From contig NZ_JASZYF010000003.1 in the NCBI RefSeq assembly GCF_030317115.1, positions 1 through 64,000 on the forward strand: a stretch of DNA of 64,000 nt. Direction: 5' to 3'. Position numbers and translations under genes: made by a program. This document shows, piece by piece, positions 1 through 9,800 of this stretch. Source of the stretch: Variovorax gracilis (GTDB lineage: Bacteria > Pseudomonadota > Gammaproteobacteria > Burkholderiales > Burkholderiaceae_C). The notes beneath the pieces are model-generated. The model did no database searches and was not told the DNA's origin. It saw nothing but the letters and a program-made list of their open reading frames with translations. The first letter of the stretch is position 1, and each line of letters starts with the position of its first letter.

Positions 1-145
1 TGTGCTTCATCTCCAGCTCGAACAACTGCTCGTCTGTGAACACCGCCCGATCCAGACGATACAAATGCTTCTCAGGGTCGTCCTGCAGCATCGCATCAAG
101 CTTGGCTAGGCTCGTCGCCGAATCGGCGGGGTAGATCGGGATCAT
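1..145 (-). CDS. benA: Ring-hydroxylating dioxygenase large subunit, N-terminal 48 codons (benzoate/anthranilate type; runs off left edge)
   Basis: The minus strand opens with ATG at 145 and reads without a stop to the window edge. The translation begins MIPIYPADSATSLAKLD and ends in LFELEMKH, resembling the N-terminus of the benzoate 1,2-dioxygenase / anthranilate dioxygenase alpha subunit (FTDEQLFELEMKHIFEGNW-type). That enzyme is the Rieske/mononuclear-iron oxygenase component that cis-dihydroxylates the aromatic acid. The catalytic and Rieske motifs lie beyond the edge. A GGAGA sequence sits just upstream of the ATG. The gene is divergent from a LysR regulator with a BenM-type operator between them, which supports an aromatic-acid role. 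Benzoate cannot be told from anthranilate or a relative on 48 codons. Confidence 0.7.
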   Translation of the reverse strand, partial: MIPIYPADSATSLAKLDAMLQDDPEKHLYRLDRAVFTDEQLFELEMKH

Positions 146-302
146 GCGGTCTCCGTACGGGGTTTGGCTCGACAAAAAAGGACATCGCTAAGCGGGATGA
201 ATCGCTCCGTCGCCGCGTCATCGGTTAACGGTAGGGCTTCGGGCTGGATAGGATCTTCGTTGCGAAGAGACGGCAGGTCCAATATCGATGAAGTCTGTCA
301 AA

Positions 303-317
303 ATACCTTCAAGGTAT
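303..317. promoter_or_regulatory. BenM/CatM-type LysR operator, ATAC-N7-GTAT
   Basis: The sequence ATACCTTCAAGGTAT is a perfect inverted repeat and matches the ATAC-N7-GTAT site known for BenM/CatM regulators of the LysR family. It lies in the 237-bp gap between the divergent dioxygenase gene (start 145) and lysR (start 383), where such a regulator would control both promoters. Binding is inferred. Confidence 0.7.
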
Positions 318-382
318 GGTGTACTAGGGTTTTTACCGACTGCAACTTTTGCATCGCGACATGCCCTTTTCCGGGACTTTTT

Positions 383-1285
383 ATGAACCTTGAGTTGCGC
401 CATTTACGCTACTTCGTCGCTGTTGCCCGTGAGTTGAACTTCAGCCGCGCGGCCGAGCACCTCCACATCGCCCAGCCACCTTTGAGTAGGCAAATCCAGA
501 CACTGGAAGAAGAAATCGGAGCTCGCTTGCTCGATCGCAGCTCACGTCCATTGAAACTCACGCCTGCGGGGCGGTTCTTCCAACTTCAGGCGCAGCAAAT
601 TCTGGATCGCATGAAGGAAGCCACGGATGCAGCCGCGCGCATCGCGAGCGGCGGGCGCAAGTGGTTTGGCCTGGGCTTCGTCCCATCCACCCTATACGGC
701 GCGTTGCCCGAGGTTATTCGGCGCTTTCGAGACGAACAGACCGACGTGGAACTGAGCTTGTTTGAAATGACCACGGTCGAACAAATCGATGCCCTGAAGG
801 CCGGTCGAATCGACGTCGGATTCGGGCGACTGCGAATCGAAGATCCAGACATCGTTGGCGAACTGGTTCGAGAAGAGGGAGTAGTCGCCGCGCTGCCAAA
901 AAACCATCGGTTGCTAAAACACAAGAGCATCAGTCTGGCCAAGCTGGCTGCTGAGCCTTTGCTGCTGTATCCCGCGAAACCGAGACCCAGCTATGCAGAT
1001 CAAGTACTAGACATGTTCCATTCGCGTGGCCTTAAGCCAACGGTGGCGCTGGAGGCCAATGAGGTGCAGACGGCCATCGGATTGGTGGTCGCTGGGATCG
1101 GGTACGCGCTTGTGCCCCAGTCAGTGCAGGCGCTCGACCGAGCGGGCGTTGTATACGTGTCTCTGAGCGATGAAGGATTGACAACGCCTGTCATCATGAA
1201 TCGACGTGTTGACGACGAATCGGAATTGAGCGTTTTTATTCGGACCGTTGTGAGCTCTTTACCGACCTCTACGCTAAGGTTGTGA
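383..1285 (+). CDS. LysR-family transcriptional regulator, BenM/CatM-like
   Basis: Three-hundred-residue protein with an N-terminal winged helix-turn-helix (about residues 1-65; RHLRYFVAVARELNFSRAAE and the PPLSRQIQTLEEEIG recognition region) and a two-subdomain effector-binding region after it. The ATG at 383 gives the usual LysR length; the open frame extends upstream to 164, but that extension is not LysR-like and crosses the operator region. The late motif EVQTAIGLVVAGIGYALVPQS is typical of the BenM/CatM/CbnR group, which senses muconate or benzoate. It is divergent from a benA-like gene, so it is probably the activator of aromatic acid degradation. The inducer is an inference. Confidence 0.88.
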   Translation: MNLELRHLRYFVAVARELNFSRAAEHLHIAQPPLSRQIQTLEEEIGARLLDRSSRPLKLTPAGRFFQLQAQQILDRMKEATDAAARIASGGRKWFGLGFVPSTLYGALPEVIRRFRDEQTDVELSLFEMTTVEQIDALKAGRIDVGFGRLRIEDPDIVGELVREEGVVAALPKNHRLLKHKSISLAKLAAEPLLLYPAKPRPSYADQVLDMFHSRGLKPTVALEANEVQTAIGLVVAGIGYALVPQSVQALDRAGVVYVSLSDEGLTTPVIMNRRVDDESELSVFIRTVVSSLPTSTLRL

Positions 1286-1395
1286 TGGGCGCTTTCCACT
1301 CACTCCGGGCTGCAACTTCGCAGTGATCGCACAGCGCGTCGATTCCAGAATCGCCGGCGTCGCACTTTAAACTTCGCAAGTTCGTTAGGCCCGAG

Positions 1396-1420
1396 CCCCT
1401 TGCGCCGACGACGCAAGGGG
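1396..1420. terminator. 9-bp hairpin between lysR and the esterase gene
   Basis: CCCCTTGCG and CGCAAGGGG form a perfect 9-bp stem with a 7-nt loop. It lies 110 bp after the lysR stop and 30 bp before the next start codon. No T-run follows on either strand, so it may be a weak terminator or a 5'-leader structure of the esterase mRNA. Confidence 0.4.
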
Positions 1421-1449
1421 GTGATCCGCTGCTCTTTGAGGCAACCCTC

Positions 1450-3149
1450 ATGAAGAACATCCGCTTCGGAAACCTCTGTACTCTCGGCCTCATGGCAGCG
1501 CCTTTGGCCGCCGGTTGTGCTTCTCGAACTCCCGCACCGACTCAACTGGAGCCCGGCTGCTCGGCGCTGACCGGCCGGGTAATCCCCGCCGCCTCGATCG
1601 GCTTGCCCAGCGGCGACGCGTTCATCACCTCGACCACGGTGGTCGGCGCCAGTGCCGGCCCCCCGGCTGTGCCCACGCATTGCCGCGCACTAGGCAGCAT
1701 CGCGCCGCGCGGCGGAACGGCGCAGCGCATCCACTTCCAGCTCAACCTGCCGCTGGACGGCTGGAACGGCAAGGCGCTGCAGTACGGCGGCGGCGGCTTC
1801 AATGGAACGCTGGTCACCGGCATGACACCACTGCGCGACGCGGCCCCGGGAGATCCGCTTCCGATCGAGCGGGGCTATTTGACGTACGGCACAGACTCAG
1901 GCCACCAGGCCTCGGCCTGGCCGGCCAGCGAGCCCGGCGCCTTTGCGCTCGACAACGAGATGCTCGCCAACTTTGCCTTTGCTTCGTACAAGAAGGTACG
2001 CGACGTCGCGGTGGCGGTATCGCAGATCTTTTACGGCCGCCCACCGCAGCGCGTGTATTACTTCGGCGGTTCCGAAGGCGGGCGCGAGGGCCTGATGATG
2101 GCGCAGCGCTTTCCGGCCGACTACGACGGCGTCGTCAGCGTGGTGCCGGTGCTCAACTGGACCGGCCTATTCCACGCCTTCGTGCGCAACCAGCGGCCGC
2201 AGTTCGTCGACTGGCTGCCGCCGGCCAAGGCGCCGCTGGTGGCGCGCGCCGTCAACGACGCCTGCGACGGGCTCGACGGTCTGGCCGACGGCGTGGTCAA
2301 CCACTGGAAGGCGTGCCAAGGGCGGGGCGACCTGCAGCTTCTGCGCTGCCCCGGGGGCAACGACAGCGGCGCCTCCTGCCTGTCGGACGGGCAGATCCGC
2401 GCGCTGCAGGCCGTGCACACGCCCTATCGCTTCGCATTTGCGCTGGCCAACGGCCTCGACAGCTACCCGCCCTGGCTGTGGGGGCACGAATACAGCCTGG
2501 ACGGCGCCACCGCGCGCTGAACCTGGTGCGCTGGGTCGGCGGGAGCACAGCTCCCGCGGTTCCCCCCGACGCCGCCACCAATGCCACGCAATGGCTCTAT
2601 GGGAGCAACTGGATCAGATACGCCATCGCGCGCGACGCTGCCTTCGATGTGCGCAACTACGAGCCGGCTGCGTTTCAGGCCCGGGTGCAGCAGACCTCCG
2701 AACTTATAGACGCGAGCGACCCGAACCTGGCGCCCTTCTTCGCACGTGGCGGCAAGCTGATCATGCGCGAGAACGCCGGTGACCGGGCGCAGAGCGCGCT
2801 GATGGGCATCGCCTACCACCAGGCCGTGGTCGCGCGGCTCGGAGTCTCCACAGCGGAGGGCGCGATGCGGCTGTACGTCTCGCCTGCCTCCACCCACAGC
2901 GGCAATGCGCGCAGCGTGCTCGACCAGCAGCCCGTACCGACCATGGTCGACCTTCTCGATCCGCTGGACCGCTGGGTCACGAGCGGCCAGCCGCCGCCCG
3001 ATGTGCTGGTGCAGACCGACCGAGCCGCGGCGCCGCCGTTTGCTGTTCGCGCCGGCCGGCCGCTGTGCCGGCATCCGGCCTACCCGCGCTACATCGGCGG
3101 CGACCGATTGCGAGTCGACAGCTATGCCTGTACGGCGGCGCAGCCGTGA
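1450..3149 (+). pseudogene. Tannase/feruloyl esterase family lipoprotein, frameshifted
   Basis: The first part (1450-2520, 356 codons) has a lipoprotein signal with lipobox LAAGC (Cys23), then an alpha/beta-hydrolase with the nucleophile motif GGSEGGREGLMMAQRFPADYD, characteristic of the tannase/feruloyl esterase family (PF07519). Frame 1 ends at TGA 2518-2520, but homology continues at once in another frame (NLVRWVGGS..., GGKLIMRENAGDR with the expected acidic residue, and ASTHSG with the probable catalytic His) to 3149. Restoring one base near 2505-2525 gives about 566 residues, normal for the family. GAGG precedes the ATG at 8 nt. The family hydrolyses ester bonds of plant phenolics, fitting the neighbouring aromatic-acid gene. 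The lost base sits in a GC-repeat (gccaccgcgcgctga), so a sequencing error is possible. Confidence 0.85.
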
Positions 3150-3714
3150 CGTGGATTTCGTGCAAGCTGGGAGCAGGCGATGCGCGCCGTGCGAAACATA
3201 ACGGGGCACTAAAGGTCAAGCGCCATCAGGACCCTGCCTCCCGCGTTGGCGCAATGTCACCGATGCCCGGGCCGCCTCGACCAGATTTCCAAGAGCGAGC
3301 TGGCATTGATACGCCGCAGCGACGAGTGACATCTTGACACCCGTCGCATGCTTCTCGCTCCGCCGCTCGGCGCGCAGCAACGGCGTGCGGCGCTCGCGCC
3401 AGACGCTATGCAACTGGACGCTGGGCACGGCCGAACGGCTTGCCCTCGCGGATCGACACCGTGACGGCAGCGGCGCCGGAGACCAAGTCCCGCGGAGTTC
3501 CAATCGCAGCCGCTCGATGGTGGGTTTAAGGCCGCGCGCGAGCAGCGCGTCGGCCGCCTGCGCACCTCTTCAGCCTGCACGCCCCGTGGGCCGCGGCGGC
3601 GGGCCACGGGGGTCGGGGGCATCGGAGGCGCCGCTCGGACGCCGGCGGGTTCGGGGCTCATCGACGGCCTCCGTTCAGGGTCGATAAAAGAGGGTTACCG
3701 CGCGTTCACAGGCA
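3150..3714. other. Gene-free interval between esterase and SRAP gene
   Basis: About 565 bp of GC-rich DNA between two genes that face each other. Open frames of 90-134 codons occur on both strands, but they are arginine/proline-rich, lack clear ribosome-binding sites and resemble nothing I know. I see no RNA gene or mobile-element end. Confidence 0.5.
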
Positions 3715-4473
3715 TCAAAAAAGCGTCGGCTCTTCAGGCGGTGCCTTCGTGGCACGAGCTAGCTTCGCCTTGGGCTCCTTCGGCGGCACGGCCTCCGCCG
3801 TCATCGCGAGCCGCTCGGCCGGGAACTGCACCATGAAGTCCATCGAGCGCTCCGGCGGCGCGTCGAGCCACTCGCCGTACTGCGCCTCAGGCAGGATCAC
3901 GACCATGCGCTTGTCCTGCATCTCGGGAGGACGTTTCGGATCGGGCCGATGCATCAGCCTGAAGTGGGGATGCGCGTCCGCGTTGATCGTGAGCATCGTG
4001 AAGCTCAGCTCCCACTCGCTGGTCTCCGGGTTCTTCCAAGGAGACCACAGGCCGGCCACGCCCAGGGTTTCGTCGTTCGCCGCGGTGAACCGCGTCGGGA
4101 TGAACTTGCCTGTGCGCCAGTCCGGCTCGTAAATTGCCTCGCACGGCACGATGCAGTGCCGCGGCTTGGCCCACGCGTGCTTGAAGCTGGCCAGTTCGCC
4201 GACGGTCTCGGTGCGGGCGTTGTAGGTCTGCAGGCCGTACTTCGCCTCTTTGGCGAAGCCAGGCAACAACCCAAAATGGCCCTCCGCCAGCTCGAAGTCC
4301 GGCACCGCCTCGTCGCCCGACTCGCGCTCGGGCGGCCGGCGAATGAAGGGCGCCATCTGCGTCGGGTAGATGTGCAGGCCACCCGGCGGCGGCTCCCAGC
4401 TCGGCGGCAGTTGGATACCGAAGTGTTTCTCGATCAGCTTGCGGCGCTTCTCGGCTTGGTAATGGCTGCACAT
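3715..4473 (-). CDS. yedK: SOS-response-associated peptidase family (SRAP/YedK) abasic-site protein
   Basis: The 252-residue protein starting at 4473 begins Met-Cys-Ser; after Met removal Cys2 forms the thiazolidine DNA-protein crosslink with abasic sites in single-stranded DNA that defines the HMCES/YedK family. The open frame extends 15 codons further, but only this start exposes Cys2. Other family residues visible are YNARTET (Asn), PCEAIYEP (Glu), and LMHRPDP in the position of the conserved catalytic His. The C-terminal tail is Pro/Ala/Lys-rich. It is convergent with the esterase and divergent from imuA, forming a DNA-damage tolerance block. No good Shine-Dalgarno sequence is seen at this start. 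Confidence 0.9.
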   Translation of the reverse strand: MCSHYQAEKRRKLIEKHFGIQLPPSWEPPPGGLHIYPTQMAPFIRRPPERESGDEAVPDFELAEGHFGLLPGFAKEAKYGLQTYNARTETVGELASFKHAWAKPRHCIVPCEAIYEPDWRTGKFIPTRFTAANDETLGVAGLWSPWKNPETSEWELSFTMLTINADAHPHFRLMHRPDPKRPPEMQDKRMVVILPEAQYGEWLDAPPERSMDFMVQFPAERLAMTAEAVPPKEPKAKLARATKAPPEEPTLF

Positions 4474-4629
4474 CAGCGCATTTTGCGGGAGTCCGATGCG
4501 TCGGTTGCGCGCTGCCACTGCATCCGGCCACGGCGGCAGCCCGTCATTGAGCCGTCGGTTGCTTCCCCGCCCGCCGGCTAAATCCGACTTCGATGAGGGG
4601 GCGGTCCCTGCGGAGCCTGACTTGCGGCA

Positions 4630-4649
4630 TACTGGATGTCCATACAGTA
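4630..4649. promoter_or_regulatory. LexA box upstream of imuA
   Basis: TACTG-N10-CAGTA with an internal ATAC fits the proteobacterial LexA/SOS consensus (TACTGTATATATATACAGTA); one side reads CTGG instead of CTGT. It ends 13 bp before the imuA ATG at 4663, where LexA would block transcription of imuA-imuB-dnaE2. This cassette is SOS-controlled in other bacteria. Confidence 0.85.
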
Positions 4650-4662
4650 TCCGGAGCCCGCA

Positions 4663-5505
4663 ATGGCCGCCCTTCTGGAGTGGGCCGACGACGACGACGC
4701 GCCGGCTCCGCCGCCCCTTCTTTCAAAGCTCGTTCTTCGATCCGGCGAGCTCCCCGCGTCCGTCGAAGCCGCCCTCTGGCGCGGCGATCAGCTGGGCTCG
4801 CCGGTCACGCAGGTGGTGGCCACCGGCTATCCCTCGCTGGACGGGGAACTCCCCGGTGGGGGTTGGCCCGCTCGGTCCCTCACCGAGGTGCTCCAAGCCC
4901 AGCCAACCGTGCTCGAGTGGCGGCTCCTGGCGCCGGCCATGCGCCAGGTGGTCGAAAAGCGTGAAGACATCGTCATCATCGGCCCCCCGAAGGCCCCGCA
5001 CCTGCCCGGCCTGCGTGACGAAGGCATCGACGAGCGCCGCCTGGTCTGGATCCAGGCGTCAACACCGGCAGAGCGGCTCTGGGTCACGGAGCAACTGGTG
5101 AAGGCCAACGCGGCCGGCATCGTCGTGTCCTGGCTGCCGCAGGCGCGCCAGGAACAGATCCGCCGGCTGCAGGTGTGCGCGCAAAGCTGCGACAGCCCCG
5201 TCTTCCTCTGCCGCCCGGCGGCCGCGGAGCACGAACCGTCCGCGGCGCCGCTGCGGGTGCAGGTCAGTCTGGGCGTCGATTGGGAACTACGGGTCCATCT
5301 GCTGAAGCGCAAGGGCGGCGTGCATGACGGCGTACTCCACCTTCCCTCCATTCCCCGCGGCCTCGCGCCGCTCATCACGCCCCGGCTTTCGAAGCCGAGC
5401 GTGCTCCTGGCCGCGCGCAAACCGCGCGCCACCGCAGCAGAGACTTCCCATGTTCTGGGCAGCGCTACTTCCCGACCGCCTGCTCACCGACTCCCAGCGC
5501 ATTGA
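4663..5505 (+). CDS. imuA: Translesion synthesis-associated protein ImuA (RecA/SulA-like)
   Basis: This 280-residue protein is first in the LexA-controlled mutagenesis cassette. Family hallmarks are the N-terminal ALWRGDQL segment, GYPSLDGELPGGGWPARSLTEVL (the degenerate RecA-core start typical of ImuA), and IVIIGPPKAPHLPGL. ImuA works with ImuB and DnaE2 in error-prone bypass of damaged DNA. I chose ATG 4663, with GGAG 7 nt upstream; an in-frame ATG at 4636 lies inside the LexA box and is unlikely to be used. The 3' end overlaps imuB by 56 nt, implying coupled translation. The Pro/Ala-rich C-terminus is poorly conserved. Confidence 0.9.
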   Translation: MAALLEWADDDDAPAPPPLLSKLVLRSGELPASVEAALWRGDQLGSPVTQVVATGYPSLDGELPGGGWPARSLTEVLQAQPTVLEWRLLAPAMRQVVEKREDIVIIGPPKAPHLPGLRDEGIDERRLVWIQASTPAERLWVTEQLVKANAAGIVVSWLPQARQEQIRRLQVCAQSCDSPVFLCRPAAAEHEPSAAPLRVQVSLGVDWELRVHLLKRKGGVHDGVLHLPSIPRGLAPLITPRLSKPSVLLAARKPRATAAETSHVLGSATSRPPAHRLPAH

Positions 5506-6808
5506 AGCCATTCGCGGTCTGTCGATCTGGTGCCTCCAGTTCACGCCGCGCGTCAGCGTCATCGACGCGGCTTTACTGTCTTCGGCGGTCGTGATGGAGC
5601 TCGAGGCGAGCGTGCGCCTGTTCGGCGGCAAGCGAAAACTCGTGGAGCGGGTGAAAGTGGAAACCCAGGACCTGGGCGTTGGCCAGCTGGCCTGGGCCCC
5701 GACCAGCCTGGCGGCAGTGGCCGTGGCCCGCAACGGTCAATCGAACGGCTTTGCCAAACCTCTTGAGGCACTCCTCGACGACCTGCCCGTTGAGGTGCTG
5801 GCACCGGTCGCAGCGCATGCCGCCATCCTCGCGCGCGTGGGCTGCCGGACGCTGGGCCAGGTGCGCGCCCTGCCCCGCGGCGGTCTGAGTCGACGGTTCA
5901 ACAAGGCGTTGGTCGGTGCGCTCGACCAGGCCTATGGGCTGAAGCCTGAAGCGCACGCCTGGGCCACCCTGCCCGACCGCTTCGAAACCAAGCTCGAGCT
6001 GATGTCGCGCGTCGAACTCGCGCCGGCGATGCTGTTCGGTGCGCGCCGGCTGCTTTTGCAGCTGTGCGCCTGGCTGGCGGCCCGGCGCTCCGGGGTCACA
6101 GCCTTCACGCTCAAGTGGTGCCACGACGCCATGCGGGCCAAGACAGCCGGCGATGGCGGCGAGCTGACGGTCCGCACCGCGGAGCCAACACGGAACATCG
6201 AGCACCTGAGCAGGTTGTTGGCCGAGAACCTGGCCAAGGTCGAACTGCTCGCGCCGGTCGGCGACCTGGCCATGACCGCGGACGACGTTCGCCCGCTCGA
6301 AGAGGCCAGCTACTCGTTGCTGCCGGAGACACTGCCTGATGGCGAAGGGCTGGCGCTGGTGCTCGAACGCATCGCCGCGAGGTTGGGCCCTGAGAGAGTC
6401 CTCCGGCCCATCGTGGCAGAAGACCATCGCCCGGAATGGATGTGCCACTGGCAGCCAGCGCCCGAGAAGCGCCCACGACAGATGGCGCGCAGCCTGGATT
6501 GCCCGCAGCCCACGTTCATCCTGCCCAAGCCGCTGCGTCTGGCGTGCCGGGAATCCCATCCGCTCTATCAGGGGCCGCTGCAGCTCCTGGCGGGCCCTCA
6601 CCGCATCGAGTACGGCTGGTTCGACCGCGTGGGCGAGCGACCCTGTGACCGGCAAAGCGACGCGGCACCCTCAGCGTCGTCCGAAACGCGACATGTCTCG
6701 CGCGACTATTTTGTCGCCCTGAGCGAGCACGCCGGCGTGCTATGGATTTTCCAGACCCGCCTCGCCAATGAAGAGAGCGCCTGGTTCCTCCACGGCGTCT
6801 TTGCCTGA
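5450..6808 (+). CDS. imuB: ImuB, Y-family polymerase-like adaptor protein
   Basis: The 452-residue protein begins MFWAALLPDRLLTDSQ; the open frame upstream to 5324 is out-of-phase imuA coding. It resembles Y-family polymerases (VVMELEASVRLFGG palm region; helix-hairpin-helix-like LARVGCRTLGQVRALPRGGLSRRF; YGLKPEAHAW; little-finger region after residue 230) but, as in all ImuB proteins, the usual catalytic carboxylates are not evident at the N-terminus. In studied systems ImuB is a non-catalytic hub linking the beta clamp, ImuA and DnaE2. Imported features: 56-nt overlap with imuA and only 3 nt to dnaE2. Confidence 0.9.
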   Translation: MFWAALLPDRLLTDSQRIEAIRGLSIWCLQFTPRVSVIDAALLSSAVVMELEASVRLFGGKRKLVERVKVETQDLGVGQLAWAPTSLAAVAVARNGQSNGFAKPLEALLDDLPVEVLAPVAAHAAILARVGCRTLGQVRALPRGGLSRRFNKALVGALDQAYGLKPEAHAWATLPDRFETKLELMSRVELAPAMLFGARRLLLQLCAWLAARRSGVTAFTLKWCHDAMRAKTAGDGGELTVRTAEPTRNIEHLSRLLAENLAKVELLAPVGDLAMTADDVRPLEEASYSLLPETLPDGEGLALVLERIAARLGPERVLRPIVAEDHRPEWMCHWQPAPEKRPRQMARSLDCPQPTFILPKPLRLACRESHPLYQGPLQLLAGPHRIEYGWFDRVGERPCDRQSDAAPSASSETRHVSRDYFVALSEHAGVLWIFQTRLANEESAWFLHGVFA

Positions 6809-6811
6809 CCC

Positions 6812-9800
6812 ATGGCCGCTCTCCCCGACTACGTCGAGCTGCGCTGCATCTCGAACTTCACCTTCCTTCGCGGCGCCAGTCAGCCGGACGAACTGGTCGA
6901 GCGGGCCTCCAAGCTCGGCTACCAAGGCCTGGCGCTCACGGACGAATGCAGCCTGGCCGGCATCGTCCGCGCCCACGTGGCAGCCAAAGAGCACGGCCTG
7001 AAGCTGCTGGTCGGCAGCCAGTTCCAGGTCGACTGCGATCACCCATTCACGCTCGTCGTCTACGCCTGCAACCTGAATGGCTACGGCAACCTGTGCGAGT
7101 TCATCACGAAACTGCGGCGCCGATCGGCCAAGGGCACCTACGAACTTTCCTTTGCCGACCTGTCCGCCTCAGCGCTCGAGGACTGCGTGGTCGTCGCCTG
7201 TCCGAAGCGGATGTCCTCGCCCGCCCAACTCGAGTCGATCGGCCTCTGGCTGCTCGCTCAGTTCCGCGGGCGGTGCTGGCTCGGCGTCGACCTGCTGCGC
7301 TTCATCGATGATGAGATGTGGCTCTACCGGCTGCGACAGCTCAGCGAGCACACGGCGATTCCCCTGGTCGCCGCCGGTGACGTGCAGTTCCACGTGCGGT
7401 CACGCAAGCCGTTGCACGACGTCCTGACGGCCACGCGCGTCGGCCGGCCGTTGACCGAATGCGGCCTGGACCTCCAGCCCAACGCGGAGCGGCATCTGCG
7501 AACGCGCCTTCGCCTCGCGCAGACCTACCCCGACGACCTGCTCGCCGAGACGCTCAATGTCGCCGCCCGCTGCCAGTTCAGCCTCGAGGAGCTGCGCTAC
7601 CAGTACCCGGACGAGGTCGTCCCGGCCGGTGAAACGCCGGCGTCGTACCTGCGCCGCATCACCTATGAGGGTGCGGGGCGGCGCTGGCCAGAGGGGATGC
7701 CGGCGAAGGTGCAGCTGCAGATCGAGTACGAACTCGACCTCATCGCCGACCTCCAGTACGAGCACTACTTCCTGACCGTCGCCGACATCGTCCAGTTCGC
7801 GCGCTCGCGCCATATCCTGTGCCAGGGCCGCGGCAGCGCCGCCAACAGCGTGGTCTGCTACTGCGTGGGCGTCACCGAGGTGGATCCTGCACGCATGAGC
7901 GTCCTGTTCGAGCGTTTCATTTCCAAGGAGCGGAACGAGCCCCCGGACATCGACATCGATTTCGAGCACGAGCGTCGGGAAGAAGTCCTCCAGTACCTCT
8001 ACCAGCGCTACGGACGGGACCGGGCGGCCATCACCGGCGTCGTCATCAGCTATCGCCCGAAGAGCGCCATCCGCGATGTCGGAAAGGCCTTGGGCTTCGA
8101 ACTCGAGGTCGTGGAGCAACTGGCCAAGGACCACAAGTGGTTTGACGGCAAGACCGTCATGCCCGAGCGGCTGGTCGAGATCGGGCTGTCGCTCGACGAC
8201 CTGAAGGTACGGCAGCTGATGCTGCTCACCGGCCAACTGCTCGGCTTCCCCCGCCACCTGAGCCAGCACACGGGGGGTTTCGTCCTCACGCGGGGGCCAC
8301 TGTCGCGCATGATCCCCATCGAAAACGCCAGCATGCGCGACCGCACCGTGCTGGAATGGGACAAGGACGACCTGGATGCGCTCGGCTTCCTGAAAGTGGA
8401 CTGCCTGGCGCTGGGCATGCTGACTGCCATCCGCAAGTCCCTGGCGTTCATCGGCCTGCGCAAGGGCTACGACTTCGGGATGCAGGACATCCCCGCCGAG
8501 GACCCGGTCACCTACGAGATGATCTCGCGCGCGGACACGGTCGGGGTGTTCCAGATCGAGAGCCGCGCGCAGATGAGCATGCTGCCCCGGCTCAAGCCCC
8601 AATGCTTCTACGACCTCGTGGTCGAGGTCGCTCTAGTACGGCCCGGGCCGATCGTCGGCGGGATGGTGCATCCCTACCTGCGCCGGCGGCAGGGCCTGGA
8701 GCCCGTGACCTACCCCAGCGAGGCGCTGAAGAAAGCGCTGGGCCGCACGCTCGGCGTGCCGGTGTTCCAGGAGCAGGTGATGCAGATTGCCATGCTGGCG
8801 GCCGGATTTACGCCGGGCGAGGCGGACGGCTTGCGGCGCGCCATGGCGGCGTGGAAACGCAAGGGAGGCCTCGAGCGCTACTACACCAAGATCGTCAATG
8901 GCATGACCGAGCGCGGCTACGAGAAGGCGTTCGCCGAACAGATCTTCGAACAGATCAAGGGGTTCTCGGAATACGGGTTTCCCGAGAGCCACGCGGCTTC
9001 GTTCGCGTTGCTCGTCTACGCCAGTTGCTGGATCAAGTGTCACCATCCGGCGGAGTTCCTCGCGGCCATGCTCAACTCGCAGCCGCTCGGCTTTTACAGC
9101 CCGAGCCAGCTCGTGCAGGACGCCAAGCGCCACGGCGTCGAGGTCCGCCCGGCCGACGTCCTGCACAGCGACCTCGACTGCACGCTGGAGAACATGCCGC
9201 ATCGCCCGGCCGTGCGCCTGGGCCTGCGCATGCTCTCCGGGTTGCGCTGGGAATCGGTGCAGCGGATCGTCGAGGCCCGCGGCGAGAACCTGTTCGACAA
9301 CGCCGAGGATCTCGCGCGTCGGGCCGGACTCGAGCTCCACGAGATGAAGCTGCTGGCCAGCGCGGATGCGCTGAGGAGCCTGAGCGGGCATCGCAGGAAT
9401 GCGGTGTGGGACGCGTCGGCGCTGCGTGCAACGCCGCGCCTGCTGCGGGATGCGCCGGTCGATGAAGACATCCTCGAACTTGCGCCAGCGCCGGAGGGCG
9501 AGGAGATCATGTTCGACTATGCAGCGACCGGACTGACGTTGCGCCGGCATCCGCTGGCCTTGCTCCGGCCGGCGCTATTGAAACGGGGACTGATGTCGGC
9601 GGCTGACTTGCACGACCGGCCCAATGGTGACGAGGTCAGCTATTGCGGACTCGTGACCCTGCGGCAGCAGCCGGACACAGCTAAGGGCGTCATCTTCGTC
9701 TCGCTCGAGGACGAGACCGGGGTCGTGCAGGTCATCGCGTGGCGGAGCTTGCGGGAGACGCAGCGCCAGGAGTTGCTCAATGCGAGGCTGCTGGCTGTGC

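Noticed and set aside
164..382. N-terminal extension of the LysR regulator
   Set aside because: Would place 73 non-conserved residues before the helix-turn-helix and code through the operator.
3257..3687. ORFs of 117-134 codons between esterase and SRAP genes
   Set aside because: Arg/Pro/Ser-rich translation without start signals or recognised motifs, on both strands at once.
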